From Cellulomonas fimi ATCC 484 (GTDB taxonomy: Bacteria; Actinomycetota; Actinomycetes; Actinomycetales; Cellulomonadaceae): DNA of 64,000 nt. Position 1 is the stretch's first letter; each line of letters opens with the position of its first letter. The stretch is taken from contig NC_015514.1 in NCBI RefSeq assembly GCF_000212695.1, positions 806,001-870,000 of the forward strand, read 5' to 3'. Made by a program: the position numbers and the translations under genes. Below, in pieces: positions 36,731-44,735 of this stretch. Under the pieces are notes generated by a model. It saw nothing but the letters and a program-made list of their open reading frames with translations, did not search any database and was not told the DNA's origin.

Positions 36731-37813
36731 TCAGGAGCCCTGGCACACGACGCCGACGCACTGCGGGTCGTTGCCGTTGCCGGCCGCGCGGTTGCCACCG
36801 AGGTCCGTCGCGTTCGGGGTGTGGATACCCCAGCCGCTGTTCGCGTTCGCGGTGTTGCGGCCGAGTGCCAGCTCGGCGGCGTCGGAGACGATCGCGTCGC
36901 CGTTGTGCACGAACGTGTTGCGCACGAGCGTGTCGACGGGGCCGCCGTCGCCGTCGGTCGTGAAGCCCGTGCCGTTGTCGCGGAACGTGCTGCGCTCCAG
37001 GCGCAGGTCCAGCTCGAAGCCGCCGACGACTCCTACGCCGTTCGACGTGAACGTGTTGCCGGTCAGCCGCGCGACGGACATGCCGCCCTGGTACCCCGTG
37101 CCGTTGTCGGAGAGCACGCTGCTGCTGAGGTCGAGCTCGCCGGCGTCCTGGAAGACACCCTCGTACTCGTTGCCCGTGAACGTGCTGCCGGTGACGGTGC
37201 AGGTCACGCTGCACACGACGCCCGTGGAGTTGCCCTCGACGGTGGTGGTCGAGACGACCGCGACGCCGGCCCACGCGAACTGCGCGCCCCAGTTGTTGTC
37301 GACGATCGTGCTGCGCGAGACCTCGACCCGGTGCAGCCACGCGGTCGAGACGCCGTCGATGTTGCCCCGCAGGGTCGAGCGCACGATGCGCAGGTCGGCC
37401 GGGTTCTCCTCGAACATGTCGCCGAAGGCGGCGACGCCGTGCGAGTTGTCCTCGGCCGTGACCGAGCGCACCGTCTTCGTGCCCGGCCCGTAGGCGTACA
37501 CCCCGTTGTAGAAGCCGGTGATGCGGCCGTTGCGCACCTCCGCGGCCCCGTCCCCGCCGAGCGCCACGCCGGTGCCGCCCTGGGCCGCCCCCGGGCCGCT
37601 GATGGTCCGACCCCGCAGGTCGAGCGTGCCTCCGCCGAGCACGGTCACGCCGACCTCGGTACAGGTGAGGTCCTGCGCGAGGTACGCCGGTCCTGTGACC
37701 TGCTGCCCGCACTCCGTCACCGGCGTCGGGCCGGGTCCGGCCGCCTGGGCGGGAGCGGCGAGCAGGGCCGCGGCCCCTGCGAGGACGGTGACGACGACGG
37801 ATCGACTGCGCAT
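36731..37813 (-). CDS. Secreted right-handed beta-helix protein
   Basis: 360 residues. Signal peptide (MRSRSVVVTVLAGAAALLAAPAQAA), then many short rungs of parallel beta-helix type: GGGTLDLRGRTISGPG, AAEVRNGRITGFYNGVYAYG, RSTLRGNIDGVSTAWL, SRSTIVDNNWGAQFAWAG, GNTFTSNGVGVVGGFEL, RNTFVHNGDAIVS. The Asn ladder and NOSD-like pattern fit the right-handed beta-helix superfamily, often polysaccharide-binding or -cleaving. No pectate-lyase catalytic set is evident. Cysteine pairs (ECGQ/LTCT and VVCSVTCT, plus QCVGVVCQ) suggest disulphides. Start ATG at 37813 has GGGGGA upstream. Confidence 0.85.
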   Translation of the reverse strand: MRSRSVVVTVLAGAAALLAAPAQAAGPGPTPVTECGQQVTGPAYLAQDLTCTEVGVTVLGGGTLDLRGRTISGPGAAQGGTGVALGGDGAAEVRNGRITGFYNGVYAYGPGTKTVRSVTAEDNSHGVAAFGDMFEENPADLRIVRSTLRGNIDGVSTAWLHRVEVSRSTIVDNNWGAQFAWAGVAVVSTTTVEGNSTGVVCSVTCTVTGSTFTGNEYEGVFQDAGELDLSSSVLSDNGTGYQGGMSVARLTGNTFTSNGVGVVGGFELDLRLERSTFRDNGTGFTTDGDGGPVDTLVRNTFVHNGDAIVSDAAELALGRNTANANSGWGIHTPNATDLGGNRAAGNGNDPQCVGVVCQGS

Positions 37814-38088
37814 CGGTGTTCCCCCTTGTGCGCCCACGCCCTGTGGGCTTCGCGCACCACAATGCTGACGAGCGTCCGGCTTGTCCGGGTCTGCGCGGGT
37901 TTTCACCCGGGTGGAACCGGCGAAAGCCGCCCGACGGCACCGTGGTGGCAAGGACGGGTCCGCGCCCTCCCTGAACCTCGCGCACGTCGTGACCGCACCG
38001 CTCGCCGGCGGGGCAGTGACGCCGCGTCGCGGTCGAGGCGGACGACCGGCCGACGACGCGCGCCGCTGCTCGCCGGACCGGGCGCCCG

Positions 38089-38343
38089 TCAGGACCGGCG
38101 GCGGCCCAGGGCGTAGCCGGCGACGGCTCCCACACCGAGGGCGCCGACCAGCACGAGGAGGGTCGGGAGGCGGGTCTCCCATGCGCCGCCGCCGTAGGTG
38201 ACCTGGCTCAGGGGCGCGTACGCGAACCAGCCGAACGGCACCGTCCACGTGCGCCACAGGCCGACGACCAGGAGGGTCGTCGAGACGAGCAGGATCCCGG
38301 CGAGCACGGCTCGGCGGCGGGTGGGGGCGGGCGTCGTCGGCAT
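38089..38343 (-). CDS. Small membrane protein
   Basis: 84 residues with two hydrophobic segments: about 12-29 (AVLAGILLVSTTLLVVGL) and about 61-78 (LLVLVGALGVGAVAGYAL), joined by a loop rich in aromatics (RTWTVPFGWFAYAPLSQVTY). The C-terminus is basic. Family not recognised. No Shine-Dalgarno is obvious before the ATG. Between its left neighbour (the beta-helix gene, starting at 37813) and its stop lie 275 bases with no gene seen. Confidence 0.65.
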   Translation of the reverse strand: MPTTPAPTRRRAVLAGILLVSTTLLVVGLWRTWTVPFGWFAYAPLSQVTYGGGAWETRLPTLLVLVGALGVGAVAGYALGRRRS

Positions 38344-38503
38344 GGCGGCATCGTCGTCGGCGCACAGTCCGACGGCAACGGGCTCGGCGCGGCGCGGGAG
38401 AAATGCGTGGCGGGCGGCGCCGGGACAGGGGCACCCTACGTGCGGCGCGCGGCCGGTCGGACGGCCGGGACGCGTGCCCATCCGCAGCGAGAGGAGGACC
38501 TCG

Positions 38504-38632
38504 ATGACCGTCGCGTACCCCACGTGGCAGGCCGGGACGTCCCTGCTCGCCTGCTCGACGGACCCGACGGGCCACGGCCCGGTCGCCGGCCCGACGGACG
38601 TGCGACCCGAGGTGCCCCTCGTGCCGGCCTGA
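38504..38632 (+). CDS. Possible small protein of 42 residues
   Basis: A short frame starting MTVAYPTWQAGTSLLACS and ending PEVPLVPA. It has a strong GAGGAGG 5-11 nt before the ATG, nearly every codon ends in G or C, and a hairpin terminator follows 20 bases after its stop. These three signs together support a real gene. One cysteine; no membrane segment. Family not recognised. Confidence 0.5.
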   Translation: MTVAYPTWQAGTSLLACSTDPTGHGPVAGPTDVRPEVPLVPA

Positions 38633-38651
38633 TCCTCCCGACCAGGTCGCC

Positions 38652-38688
38652 ACGAGGGCCGTTCCCCGACACGGGGGACGGCCCTCGT
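38652..38688 (+). terminator. Terminator after the 42-residue gene
   Basis: Arms ACGAGGGCCGTTCCCC and GGGGGACGGCCCTCGT pair with one G-T wobble around a 5-nt loop, followed by CGTCGTC. Confidence 0.7.
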
Positions 38689-38710
38689 CGTCGTCCCACC
38701 CGCGCGAGAG

Positions 38711-38810
38711 AAGGAGACCGCCGGGGCCCGCAGGGCTCCGGTGCAGAGGTTCGAGTCCTCTGCTCGCGACCCACCCCAGACCACCGCTCAGCCGTGCAGG
38801 AAGGAGACCG
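38711..38810 (+). repeat. Direct repeat AAGGAGACCG flanking a tRNA-like T-arm hairpin
   Basis: The decamer AAGGAGACCG occurs at 38711-38720 and again at 38801-38810, where it is the ribosome site of the next gene. Between them is a hairpin CCGGGGCCC-GCA-GGGCTCCGG and then GCAGAGG-TTCGAGT-CCTCTGC (38743-38763), which is the stem and canonical loop of a tRNA T arm. No D arm or proper acceptor stem can be built, so this is not a working tRNA. It may be a tRNA remnant or a structured leader. Confidence 0.45.
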
Positions 38811-38812
38811 TC

Positions 38813-39043
38813 GTGGTCCGCATCGTCAACGAGTCCCTGGCCGCCGGTGGCGGCCACCTGTCCGTCGCCGACCGGCGCCGGGCCGCCCGCCGTCTGGAAC
38901 GCCGCCAGGCCGCGAACCCGCTGCGTCGCGTGCAGCTCGCGTGCGAGGAGCACACCCAGCGTGACGCGGTCGCGGTCGTCGGCGACCACGTGTGGTGCGA
39001 CGCGCACGGCGACTTCTCGCGCGTCGTGCACGTCGTCGAGTGA
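38813..39043 (+). CDS. Small protein with a possible Cys/His metal site
   Basis: 76 residues, basic N-terminal half (VADRRRAARRLERRQAANPLRRVQL) followed by CEEHTQRDAVAVVGDHVWCDAHGDF, where C-x2-H, H-x2-C and x2-H could bind a metal. Family not recognised. Start GTG at 38813 has AAGGAG with a 6-nt spacer. The HNH gene follows after 76 bases in the same direction, so the two may be co-transcribed. Confidence 0.7.
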   Translation: MVRIVNESLAAGGGHLSVADRRRAARRLERRQAANPLRRVQLACEEHTQRDAVAVVGDHVWCDAHGDFSRVVHVVE

Positions 39044-39119
39044 ACCCGGCCCGCGGGTCAGCGGGCGAGCCGCCGGGACGGTCCCGGGCGGTCGTGTCGT
39101 GCGACGAGGAGGTGAGCGC

Positions 39120-39569
39120 ATGTCCGGGGTGCTGGTCCTGAACGCGGGGTACGAGCCGCTGCAGCGCGTGAGCCTCGCGCACGCGGTCCGGATGCTGCAC
39201 CGGCAGGTCGCGGTCGTGGAGCAGGCCGTCGAGGGGCGGATGTTCGGGCCCTACCCGCTGCCGGCGGTGCTGCGGCTCGTGCGGTACGTGCAGATGCGCT
39301 GGCGGCACGCGCACGGCGCCCCGCAGTGGTCCCGGACGGGGCTGCTGCTGCGGGACGGCCGGACGTGCGCGTACTGCGGTGCGCGGGGGGCGGACACCGT
39401 CGACCACGTGCGGCCGCGCAGCCGCGGGGGCGCCGACTCGTGGCTCAACACCGTGACCGCGTGCGGGCGGTGCAACAACCGGAAGCGGGACCGCACGCCC
39501 GAGGAGGCCGGGATGCGGCTGCGGTACGCGCCGCGCGTCCCGACGTTCGCCGAGCTGCTCGGCACCTGA
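39120..39569 (+). CDS. HNH endonuclease-like protein, short paralogue
   Basis: 149 residues. N-terminal LVLNAGYEPLQRVSLAHAVRMLHRQVAVVE, then the HNH zinc domain: CAYCGARGADTVDHVRPRSRGGADSW, with two C-x2-C pairs (CAYC and CGRC) and the DH pair. It aligns with the protein at 4070-4672 but lacks that protein's 35-residue low-complexity N-terminus. Start ATG at 39120 has AGGAGG with a 7-nt spacer. The stop codon is part of a terminator stem. DNA target and role are unknown. Confidence 0.87.
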   Translation: MSGVLVLNAGYEPLQRVSLAHAVRMLHRQVAVVEQAVEGRMFGPYPLPAVLRLVRYVQMRWRHAHGAPQWSRTGLLLRDGRTCAYCGARGADTVDHVRPRSRGGADSWLNTVTACGRCNNRKRDRTPEEAGMRLRYAPRVPTFAELLGT

Positions 39570-39608
39570 TCCCGTGGCCCGGGTCCGTGCGACCGGGGCC
39601 ACGGGATC
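39568..39608. terminator. Hairpin overlapping the HNH stop codon
   Basis: Arms GATCCCGTGGCCC and GGGCCACGGGATC pair around a loop of about 15 nt containing a further GGTC/GACC pairing. It lies between two convergent genes and may act both ways. Confidence 0.75.
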
Positions 39609-39614
39609 CGTGCG

Positions 39615-40691
39615 TCAGGGGCGCGCGAGACCCGCGAGCAGGTCGAGGACCGTGCGGCCCACGACCGACTCCTCCTGCGGGACGCCCGGGTCCTGCGCGA
39701 GGAGCGCGGCCACGGCCGCCCCGGACCGCAGGTCGACGCGCACCTGGCCCTGGAACCCGACGCCCCAGCCCTGCGTCATGACGCGTGCCACGGGCGAGCC
39801 GCCGACGAAGACGCCGAGACCCACTCCGAGGTCGTCCGGGTCGGACAGCATCGCCGCCGCGGTCCCGGGGTCGAGCACGACGGCACGTGCGTCGCCCGTC
39901 CACGCGCGCAGCAGGTCCTCGAGGAGCACGGCCACGTCCGTCGGCGCGGACCACAGCCCGGACGCGGCCGGGCCGGCGTAGTGCACGCGCCCGCCGTCGA
40001 CGCGCGTCCCGTCGGCGTGGTGCCCGGCGCAGGCGGACCCCGCGACACGGGCCAGGGTCGCCGCGCGCGGGCCGCCGGTGACCGTCTCGCCGGCCCAGAA
40101 CGCGGTGCGCAGCAGACCCAGCGGCTCGACGACCGCCCGGTGCATCGCGTCGGCGAACGGCTCGCCCGTGGCGACCTCCACGACCCGCTCCACGAGGCAG
40201 TAGCCGGCGTCCGAGTACGCGAAGGCCGTGCCGGGCGGGCGGGTCACGCGGACGGGGCCGTCGTGGTGGGCCGTCGACCCGGCGAGCACGTCGGCGGTCC
40301 GGGGAGCGGGGGAGGCCGTCGGCGTGAAGGAGCCCGGCGCGTCCTCGACGCCGCCCCGGTGGGCCAACAGCTGGCGGACGGTCGGGCCGACGCCGTGCGG
40401 CACCGCGACGTCGACGACGTCGCGCACGTCGGCGTCGAGGTCCAGCACACCGTCGCGCGCGAGGCGCAGGACGCCGACAGCCGTCACCGTCTTGGCCATG
40501 GAGCACAGGTGGAAGGGGGTCGTCGCGTCGGCGGCGCGGCCCGAGCGCACGTCCGCCGAACCTGCGACGCGGATGCCTCCGCGGCCGTCGAGCGTGACCG
40601 CGACCGTCGCGAGAGCAGGTGACGGACAGGGGGCCTCGGGGGTGCTGGGCGGGGTGTCCACGACCGGCAGTGAAGCACCGGGCGCCGACAT
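39615..40691 (-). CDS. Serine hydrolase of the beta-lactamase/esterase family
   Basis: 358 residues, class-C beta-lactamase-like fold. The nucleophile motif is S64-M-A-K67 in FHLCSMAKTVTAVGVLRL. The second motif is Y159-S160-D161 in FAYSDAGYCLVERVV. The third, usually HxG or KTG, is probably within QGWGVGFQG. Helical context LLAHRGGVEDAPG is typical. There is no signal peptide, so it is likely a cytoplasmic esterase or D-aminopeptidase-like enzyme rather than a true beta-lactamase. Convergent with the HNH gene. Confidence 0.88.
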   Translation of the reverse strand: MSAPGASLPVVDTPPSTPEAPCPSPALATVAVTLDGRGGIRVAGSADVRSGRAADATTPFHLCSMAKTVTAVGVLRLARDGVLDLDADVRDVVDVAVPHGVGPTVRQLLAHRGGVEDAPGSFTPTASPAPRTADVLAGSTAHHDGPVRVTRPPGTAFAYSDAGYCLVERVVEVATGEPFADAMHRAVVEPLGLLRTAFWAGETVTGGPRAATLARVAGSACAGHHADGTRVDGGRVHYAGPAASGLWSAPTDVAVLLEDLLRAWTGDARAVVLDPGTAAAMLSDPDDLGVGLGVFVGGSPVARVMTQGWGVGFQGQVRVDLRSGAAVAALLAQDPGVPQEESVVGRTVLDLLAGLARP

Positions 40692-40799
40692 CGCCGCACG
40701 TCACCGCACATGACCGCCCGGGCCGGGCGGGTCCGGCGGCGGCGTGGCGAGGGTTGACCGACCGCTCGCCGAGGAGTTGGGTCGGCGACGGGGGTGGTG

Positions 40800-41408
40800 A
40801 TGAGCCGCGACGACCGCGTCGCCTACTGGGACAGCCAGGCGCCGAGCTACGACCGCACGACGGCGTGGCTCGAGCGGCGCGTGCTGGAGGGCGCGCGTGC
40901 GTGGGTCGGCGAGCGGGTTCGCGGTCGCACGCTCGAGGTCGCCGTCGGCACCGGCGCGACCGTGCCGCACTACGCCGACCGTGCCGACGAGGTCGTCGCG
41001 GTGGACCAGAGCCCCGCGATGCTCGACCTCGCCCGACGGCGCACCCGCGGGCTGGGCGCGGTGACGCTGCTCCGGGCCGACGCGGCCGCGCTGCCGTTCG
41101 AGGACGCCACGTTCGACACCGTGGTGTGCACGTTCGCGCTGTGCTGCGTGGACGACGAGGTCGCCGTGCTGCGCGAGCTCGCGCGCGTCGTGCGTCCGGA
41201 CGGTGCCGTCCTCCTCGCGGACCACGTGGTGTCGTCGGCGGCGCTGCTGCGTGGTGTCCAGCGCCTGCTCGACGTCGGCGGTCGCGCGCACGGCGAGCAC
41301 CACCGGCGACGGCCCCTGGACCGGCTGGCCGAGGCCGGGCTGGTCGCGACCGAGCACTCCGCGACGCGCTACCGGATCGTCGAGCGGGTCGCCGCGCGAC
41401 GTGCCTGA
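40800..41408 (+). CDS. Class I SAM-dependent methyltransferase
   Basis: 202 residues. Motif I is LEVAVGTGATVPHYA, followed by DEVVAVDQSPAMLDLARRR and the post-motif LLRADAAALPFEDATFDTVVCTFALCCVDDE. This is the Methyltransf_11 pattern found in UbiE-like and small-molecule methyltransferases. The substrate cannot be named. ATG at 40800 was chosen over two GTG codons just before it, since GGGGGTGG lies directly upstream. Confidence 0.88.
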   Translation: MSRDDRVAYWDSQAPSYDRTTAWLERRVLEGARAWVGERVRGRTLEVAVGTGATVPHYADRADEVVAVDQSPAMLDLARRRTRGLGAVTLLRADAAALPFEDATFDTVVCTFALCCVDDEVAVLRELARVVRPDGAVLLADHVVSSAALLRGVQRLLDVGGRAHGEHHRRRPLDRLAEAGLVATEHSATRYRIVERVAARRA

Positions 41409-41473
41409 GCACGGCCGCCGCGGTCCAGCAGGCAGCGGCGCGGCCGCGCCGACGGTGGCCCGCGGGCCGGGCC

Positions 41474-41962
41474 TCAGGGCAGCGGGCGGCGCATCGCGAA
41501 GTTCGTGAGGCTCACACCCCGGACCACCGGCTGGTGCTCGCGTTCCACGCGGAACCCGTGCGCCTCGAAGAACGGCCGTGCGGTCAGGCTCGCCCGCGTC
41601 GTCATCGACGTCGCACCGAGCCGGACGGCCTCGTCGTGCGCCCACGCCAGCAGCGCGCGCCCCACGCCGCGCCGGGCGGCGTCCGGGTCGACGAACATCA
41701 TGTCGACGTACCCGTCGGCGTCGACGTCCGTGAACCCCACGACCCGGCCGTCGAGCGTGGCGACGACCGTCCGCCGGGCGGCGCGGCGCACGGCCCACGC
41801 GGCCAGGTCGGGGTCGGCCGGAGCCCACGCGGCGAGCTGCTCGGGCGTGTAGTCGGCGGCGGCGGTCACGTGGACCGCGCGGCGGAAGACGGCGAGGGTC
41901 GCCGCGTCGTCGGGGACCCCGGCAGGGCCGTCGGGGTCGTAGGGGCGGACGAGGATCGGCAC
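41474..41962 (-). CDS. GNAT-family N-acetyltransferase
   Basis: 162 residues. Acetyl-CoA site in VDMMFVDPDAARRGVGRALLAWAHDEA (R-x2-G-x-G/A) and a final strand FFEAHGFRVEREH. The N-terminus ILVRPYDPDGPAGVPDDAATLAVFRRAV fits the family. Substrate unknown. Start GTG at 41962 lies 6 nt after -10 box TACCGT, so the message is probably leaderless. Confidence 0.9.
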   Translation of the reverse strand: MPILVRPYDPDGPAGVPDDAATLAVFRRAVHVTAAADYTPEQLAAWAPADPDLAAWAVRRAARRTVVATLDGRVVGFTDVDADGYVDMMFVDPDAARRGVGRALLAWAHDEAVRLGATSMTTRASLTARPFFEAHGFRVEREHQPVVRGVSLTNFAMRRPLP

Positions 41963-42026
41963 CCGGTCACGGTAACGGCGGAGGCCGCCCGGTCGGTGTC
42001 GCACCGTCGCCGTCCGCGCAGACGCC

Positions 42027-42058
42027 GACGGCGGCGCCCCGGAAGGAGCGCCGCCGTC
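42027..42058. terminator. Hairpin after the lipoprotein gene
   Basis: Arms GACGGCGGCG and CGCCGCCGTC form a 10-bp stem between the acetyltransferase start and the lipoprotein stop. Confidence 0.6.
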
Positions 42059-42079
42059 AGCGGTGAGTCGGGAGGACCG

Positions 42080-42883
42080 TCAGAACGGCATCTCCGTGGT
42101 GATCTGGTCCGCCGGGGGCGCCTCGACCGGCGCGCCCGCGCCGAAGTTGGAGAACGTCGTCGTGGTGGTCGTGCCGGCCACGTCGAACGCGACCTGACGG
42201 ATCAGGTCGTCCGCGTCGATCCAGTACGTGTACGTGATGGTCTCGGGCAGCGCGGCCGCACCGTCGGCACCGAGCGACGACTGCAGCTCCGGCGCGATCT
42301 TCGTGGTGTCGACGACGACCTCGTAGACCTGCGTGTCCGTGCCGTCGATCGCCTCGGAGTCACCCGTCGCGGTCACGCTGACCAGGGCCGCCTCGAGGTT
42401 CGCGACGCCGGCCGACGCCGACAGGTCCTCGCCGAGCGTCGAGAACGCCGCACCGAACGGGTTCGACGGGTCGTTGGGGTCGACCTGCAGGAACAGACCG
42501 CCCGACAGCTCCGCGAGGTTGAGGTAGAGCATCCCGCCGACCATGCGGACCTCGATGTCGCCGGTCTCGGCCGTCGACATGCGGATCGCCATGTCCTGCT
42601 TGCCGTCGGCGGTGCTGACCGAACCCGTCGCGGAGCTGGCGGCCGCGCCCGTCGTGGTCATCGCGATGTCGTAGGACGTCACGTCCTTCTGCGCCGCGGT
42701 GAGGCGGGCGACGAAGTCCTCGGTCGTCAGCTCGGCGACCTCGGGGGTCGGCGTCGGCGTGGACTTCTCCGACGAGGCCGAGGTCTTCTCGGCGGACGGG
42801 CTGTCGGAGCCACCACCGCACGCGGCGAGCGTGGCGGTGAGGAGCACAGCGGCGGGCAGGGCGAACAGACGCGAACGAAGCAC
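42080..42883 (-). CDS. Lipoprotein of LppX/LprG-like type
   Basis: 267 residues. Signal LFALPAAVLLTATLAAC ends in a lipobox cysteine, then a Ser/Thr/Pro linker and a domain of about 210 residues: VARLTAAQKDVTSYDIAMTTTGAA, GDIEVRMVGGMLYLNLAEL, YEVVVDTTKIAPEL, TYTYWIDADDLIRQVAFDV. The concave-sheet pattern and IDxxDLIRQ near the end resemble the LppX/LprAFG family, which carry lipids in mycobacteria; the lipid role here is inference. Start GTG at 42883 follows AGGAGACTT. It diverges from the ECF sigma gene. Confidence 0.82.
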   Translation of the reverse strand: MLRSRLFALPAAVLLTATLAACGGGSDSPSAEKTSASSEKSTPTPTPEVAELTTEDFVARLTAAQKDVTSYDIAMTTTGAAASSATGSVSTADGKQDMAIRMSTAETGDIEVRMVGGMLYLNLAELSGGLFLQVDPNDPSNPFGAAFSTLGEDLSASAGVANLEAALVSVTATGDSEAIDGTDTQVYEVVVDTTKIAPELQSSLGADGAAALPETITYTYWIDADDLIRQVAFDVAGTTTTTTFSNFGAGAPVEAPPADQITTEMPF

Positions 42884-43170
42884 TGAGAAGTCTCCTGGAT
42901 GAACGCCGCGACGTCGGGCGGACACCCCCACGGCCGCACGGCGGCGCGGCGCACGACGGTCAACATCCTGCCACCTGTGAGAACGCTGTGACAGCCCGTT
43001 TCGTCCGTCTCACCCGGTCGGCCGACGCCGCCGCCGGCCCGCCCCGCAGGCTGCGGTGGTGTCGCGACGCCCGGCGTGTCCGGTACGGTCCTCCGTCCGT
43101 ACCCCCGCGCGCGGTCGACCGACGGCGGCGCACGCCGGGGCCCCGGAGCGGCGAGGGAGGTGCGCGTGCG

Positions 43171-43743
43171 GTGCACGGGACGGGCGCGACGCCCGTGATC
43201 GAGCGGTTCGACGACGTCCTCGCCGCCGCGCGCGACGGGTCCGGCGACGCGTTCACCGTCATCTGGCACGACCTCGTGCGTCCCGTCGCCGCCTTCCTGC
43301 GCTCGCGCGGCGTCGACGACGTCGACGACCTCACCAACGAGGTGTTCCTGTCGGTGTTCACCGGGCTCGCGCGCTTCCGGGGCGACCAGGCCGCGTTCCG
43401 GTCGTGGGTGTTCACGATCGCGCACCGCCGCGCCGTCGACTCCTGGCGCCGTCGCGCCCGGAGCGTCGCGGTCGAGCCGCTCGGCGACGACGACGAGGGC
43501 ACGCCCGTGCCGAGCGCCGAGGACGGTGCGCTCGACACGCTGTCGCGCGAGCGGGTGCTCGCGGTGCTCGGCACGCTCACCGAGGAGCAGCGGGACGTCC
43601 TGACGCTGCGCGTCGTCGCGGACCTGACGATCGAGCAGGTCGCGGAGGTCGTCGGCAAGCAGGTCGGCGCCGTCAAGGCGCTGCAGCGCCGTGGTCTGGC
43701 GGCGGTCCGCCGGACCCTGGAGCGGGAGGGCGTACCCCTGTGA
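43171..43743 (+). CDS. ECF-family RNA polymerase sigma factor
   Basis: 190 residues. Region 2: LVRPVAAFLRSRGVDDVDDLTNEVFLSVFTGLARFRGDQAAFRSWVFTIAHRRAVDSWRR. Region 4: RVLAVLGTLTEEQRDVLTLRVVADLTIEQVAEVVGKQVGAVKALQRRGLAAVRRTL. There is no extra C-terminal domain. Start is uncertain: GTG at 43171 has GAGGGAGG 10 nt upstream, while GTG at 43195 is also in frame. Its TGA overlaps the GTG of the next gene (43740-43743), the standard layout for a sigma/anti-sigma pair. The stimulus is unknown. Confidence 0.92.
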   Translation: MHGTGATPVIERFDDVLAAARDGSGDAFTVIWHDLVRPVAAFLRSRGVDDVDDLTNEVFLSVFTGLARFRGDQAAFRSWVFTIAHRRAVDSWRRRARSVAVEPLGDDDEGTPVPSAEDGALDTLSRERVLAVLGTLTEEQRDVLTLRVVADLTIEQVAEVVGKQVGAVKALQRRGLAAVRRTLEREGVPL

Positions 43744-44573
43744 GCCGGTTCGACGATGACCAGGACGTGCGGCACCTCCACGACGACGATCTGCTGGCCG
43801 GCCGGGACGTCCCGGGCGAGCCGGCGCTGTCGTCGTTCCTCGCCGCGCTGCGCTCGACCGCGCACGACGAGCCGCCCGCACCGTCGGCCGCGCTCGCGGC
43901 CCTGCTGCGCGACGGGCTGACGCCCGGCGCTGACGGCACCGTGGCCGGGGGTGCCGAGGCTGCGGGCCTCGGGGCCGACGGTGGTGCCCGGGTCGTGGAC
44001 CTCGCGGAGCGCTCGCGGGCACGCCGCCCCGGACGCCGCACCGCTCGCCGTGCGGGCGCCGCCGCCGCGGCCGCGCTCGTGCTCAAGGTCGGCATCGGGG
44101 CGGCTGCCGCCGCCGCGGCCGTCGTGGGCACCGCGCAGCTCGACGGCGCCCCGGCCGTCGTGCGGGAGCCGGCGCGGGCGGTCGTCGGTGCCGTGGTCGA
44201 CGCATGGCACGGTGTCACGGGCGTCCCCGCGTCCCCGGCGCCCGTGGCACCGAGCCCGTCGGGCCCGGCCGCCGTGCCGGTCGAGCCGGTGCCCGCGTGC
44301 GGCAACGCGTGCCCCGACCCGGGTGCGCCGTCGCCCGCGCCGACGCCCGCCGCACCCGGCGCGGGCGAGGAGCGCGGACGCTCCGAGGACGCTCCCCGTC
44401 CGGCCGTCCCCGGCGCCCCCGTGCTGCCCGAGCCCGCACCGGCCGACGCACCGGGTGGTGCGCCGCAGGACGCGCCCGGCCAGGACGGGCGGCCCACGGC
44501 CGTCCCGACGCCGCGCGCCGACGTCCGGGACGAGGGCGGGGCCGCGGGGCGCAGCGCTGAGGGCCGCGGCTGA
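43740..44573 (+). CDS. Putative membrane anti-sigma factor
   Basis: 277 residues. The cytoplasmic N-terminal part (SRFDDDQDVRHLHDDDLLAGRDVPGEPALSSFLAALRSTA) lacks the HxxxCxxC zinc motif, so it is not a ZAS-type anti-sigma. One hydrophobic segment lies at about 107-133 (Ala-rich). The outer half is a Pro/Ala-rich low-complexity tail with two cysteines (PACGNACPD). The anti-sigma role rests on the 4-bp overlap with the sigma gene and the topology. The tail may be a wall-spanning linker. Confidence 0.65.
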   Translation: MSRFDDDQDVRHLHDDDLLAGRDVPGEPALSSFLAALRSTAHDEPPAPSAALAALLRDGLTPGADGTVAGGAEAAGLGADGGARVVDLAERSRARRPGRRTARRAGAAAAAALVLKVGIGAAAAAAAVVGTAQLDGAPAVVREPARAVVGAVVDAWHGVTGVPASPAPVAPSPSGPAAVPVEPVPACGNACPDPGAPSPAPTPAAPGAGEERGRSEDAPRPAVPGAPVLPEPAPADAPGGAPQDAPGQDGRPTAVPTPRADVRDEGGAAGRSAEGRG

Positions 44574-44735
44574 CCGTCGGCACCGGCCGTGCCGGACGGG
44601 TTCCCGCCTCCCGCGAAAGTCGTCGGCCCGCACCCGTACCCCTGGCGCAGGTCGCCACGATGACGTGGGTGAGAGGTGCGGTCCCCACCCCGACCGGGGT
44701 GGCGCGGGGCGGCACCCGACACGGGAGGTAACCGC

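Noticed and set aside
38703..38769. A complete tRNA gene ending in the T-arm hairpin
   Set aside because: Six of seven acceptor pairs can be forced with 38703-38709, but there is no D arm, the total is only 67 nt, and the anticodon arm cannot be formed properly.
39615..40691. A true antibiotic-resistance beta-lactamase
   Set aside because: SxxK and YSD motifs fit the wider serine hydrolase family, but there is no signal peptide and no clear KTG motif, so the resistance role is unsupported.
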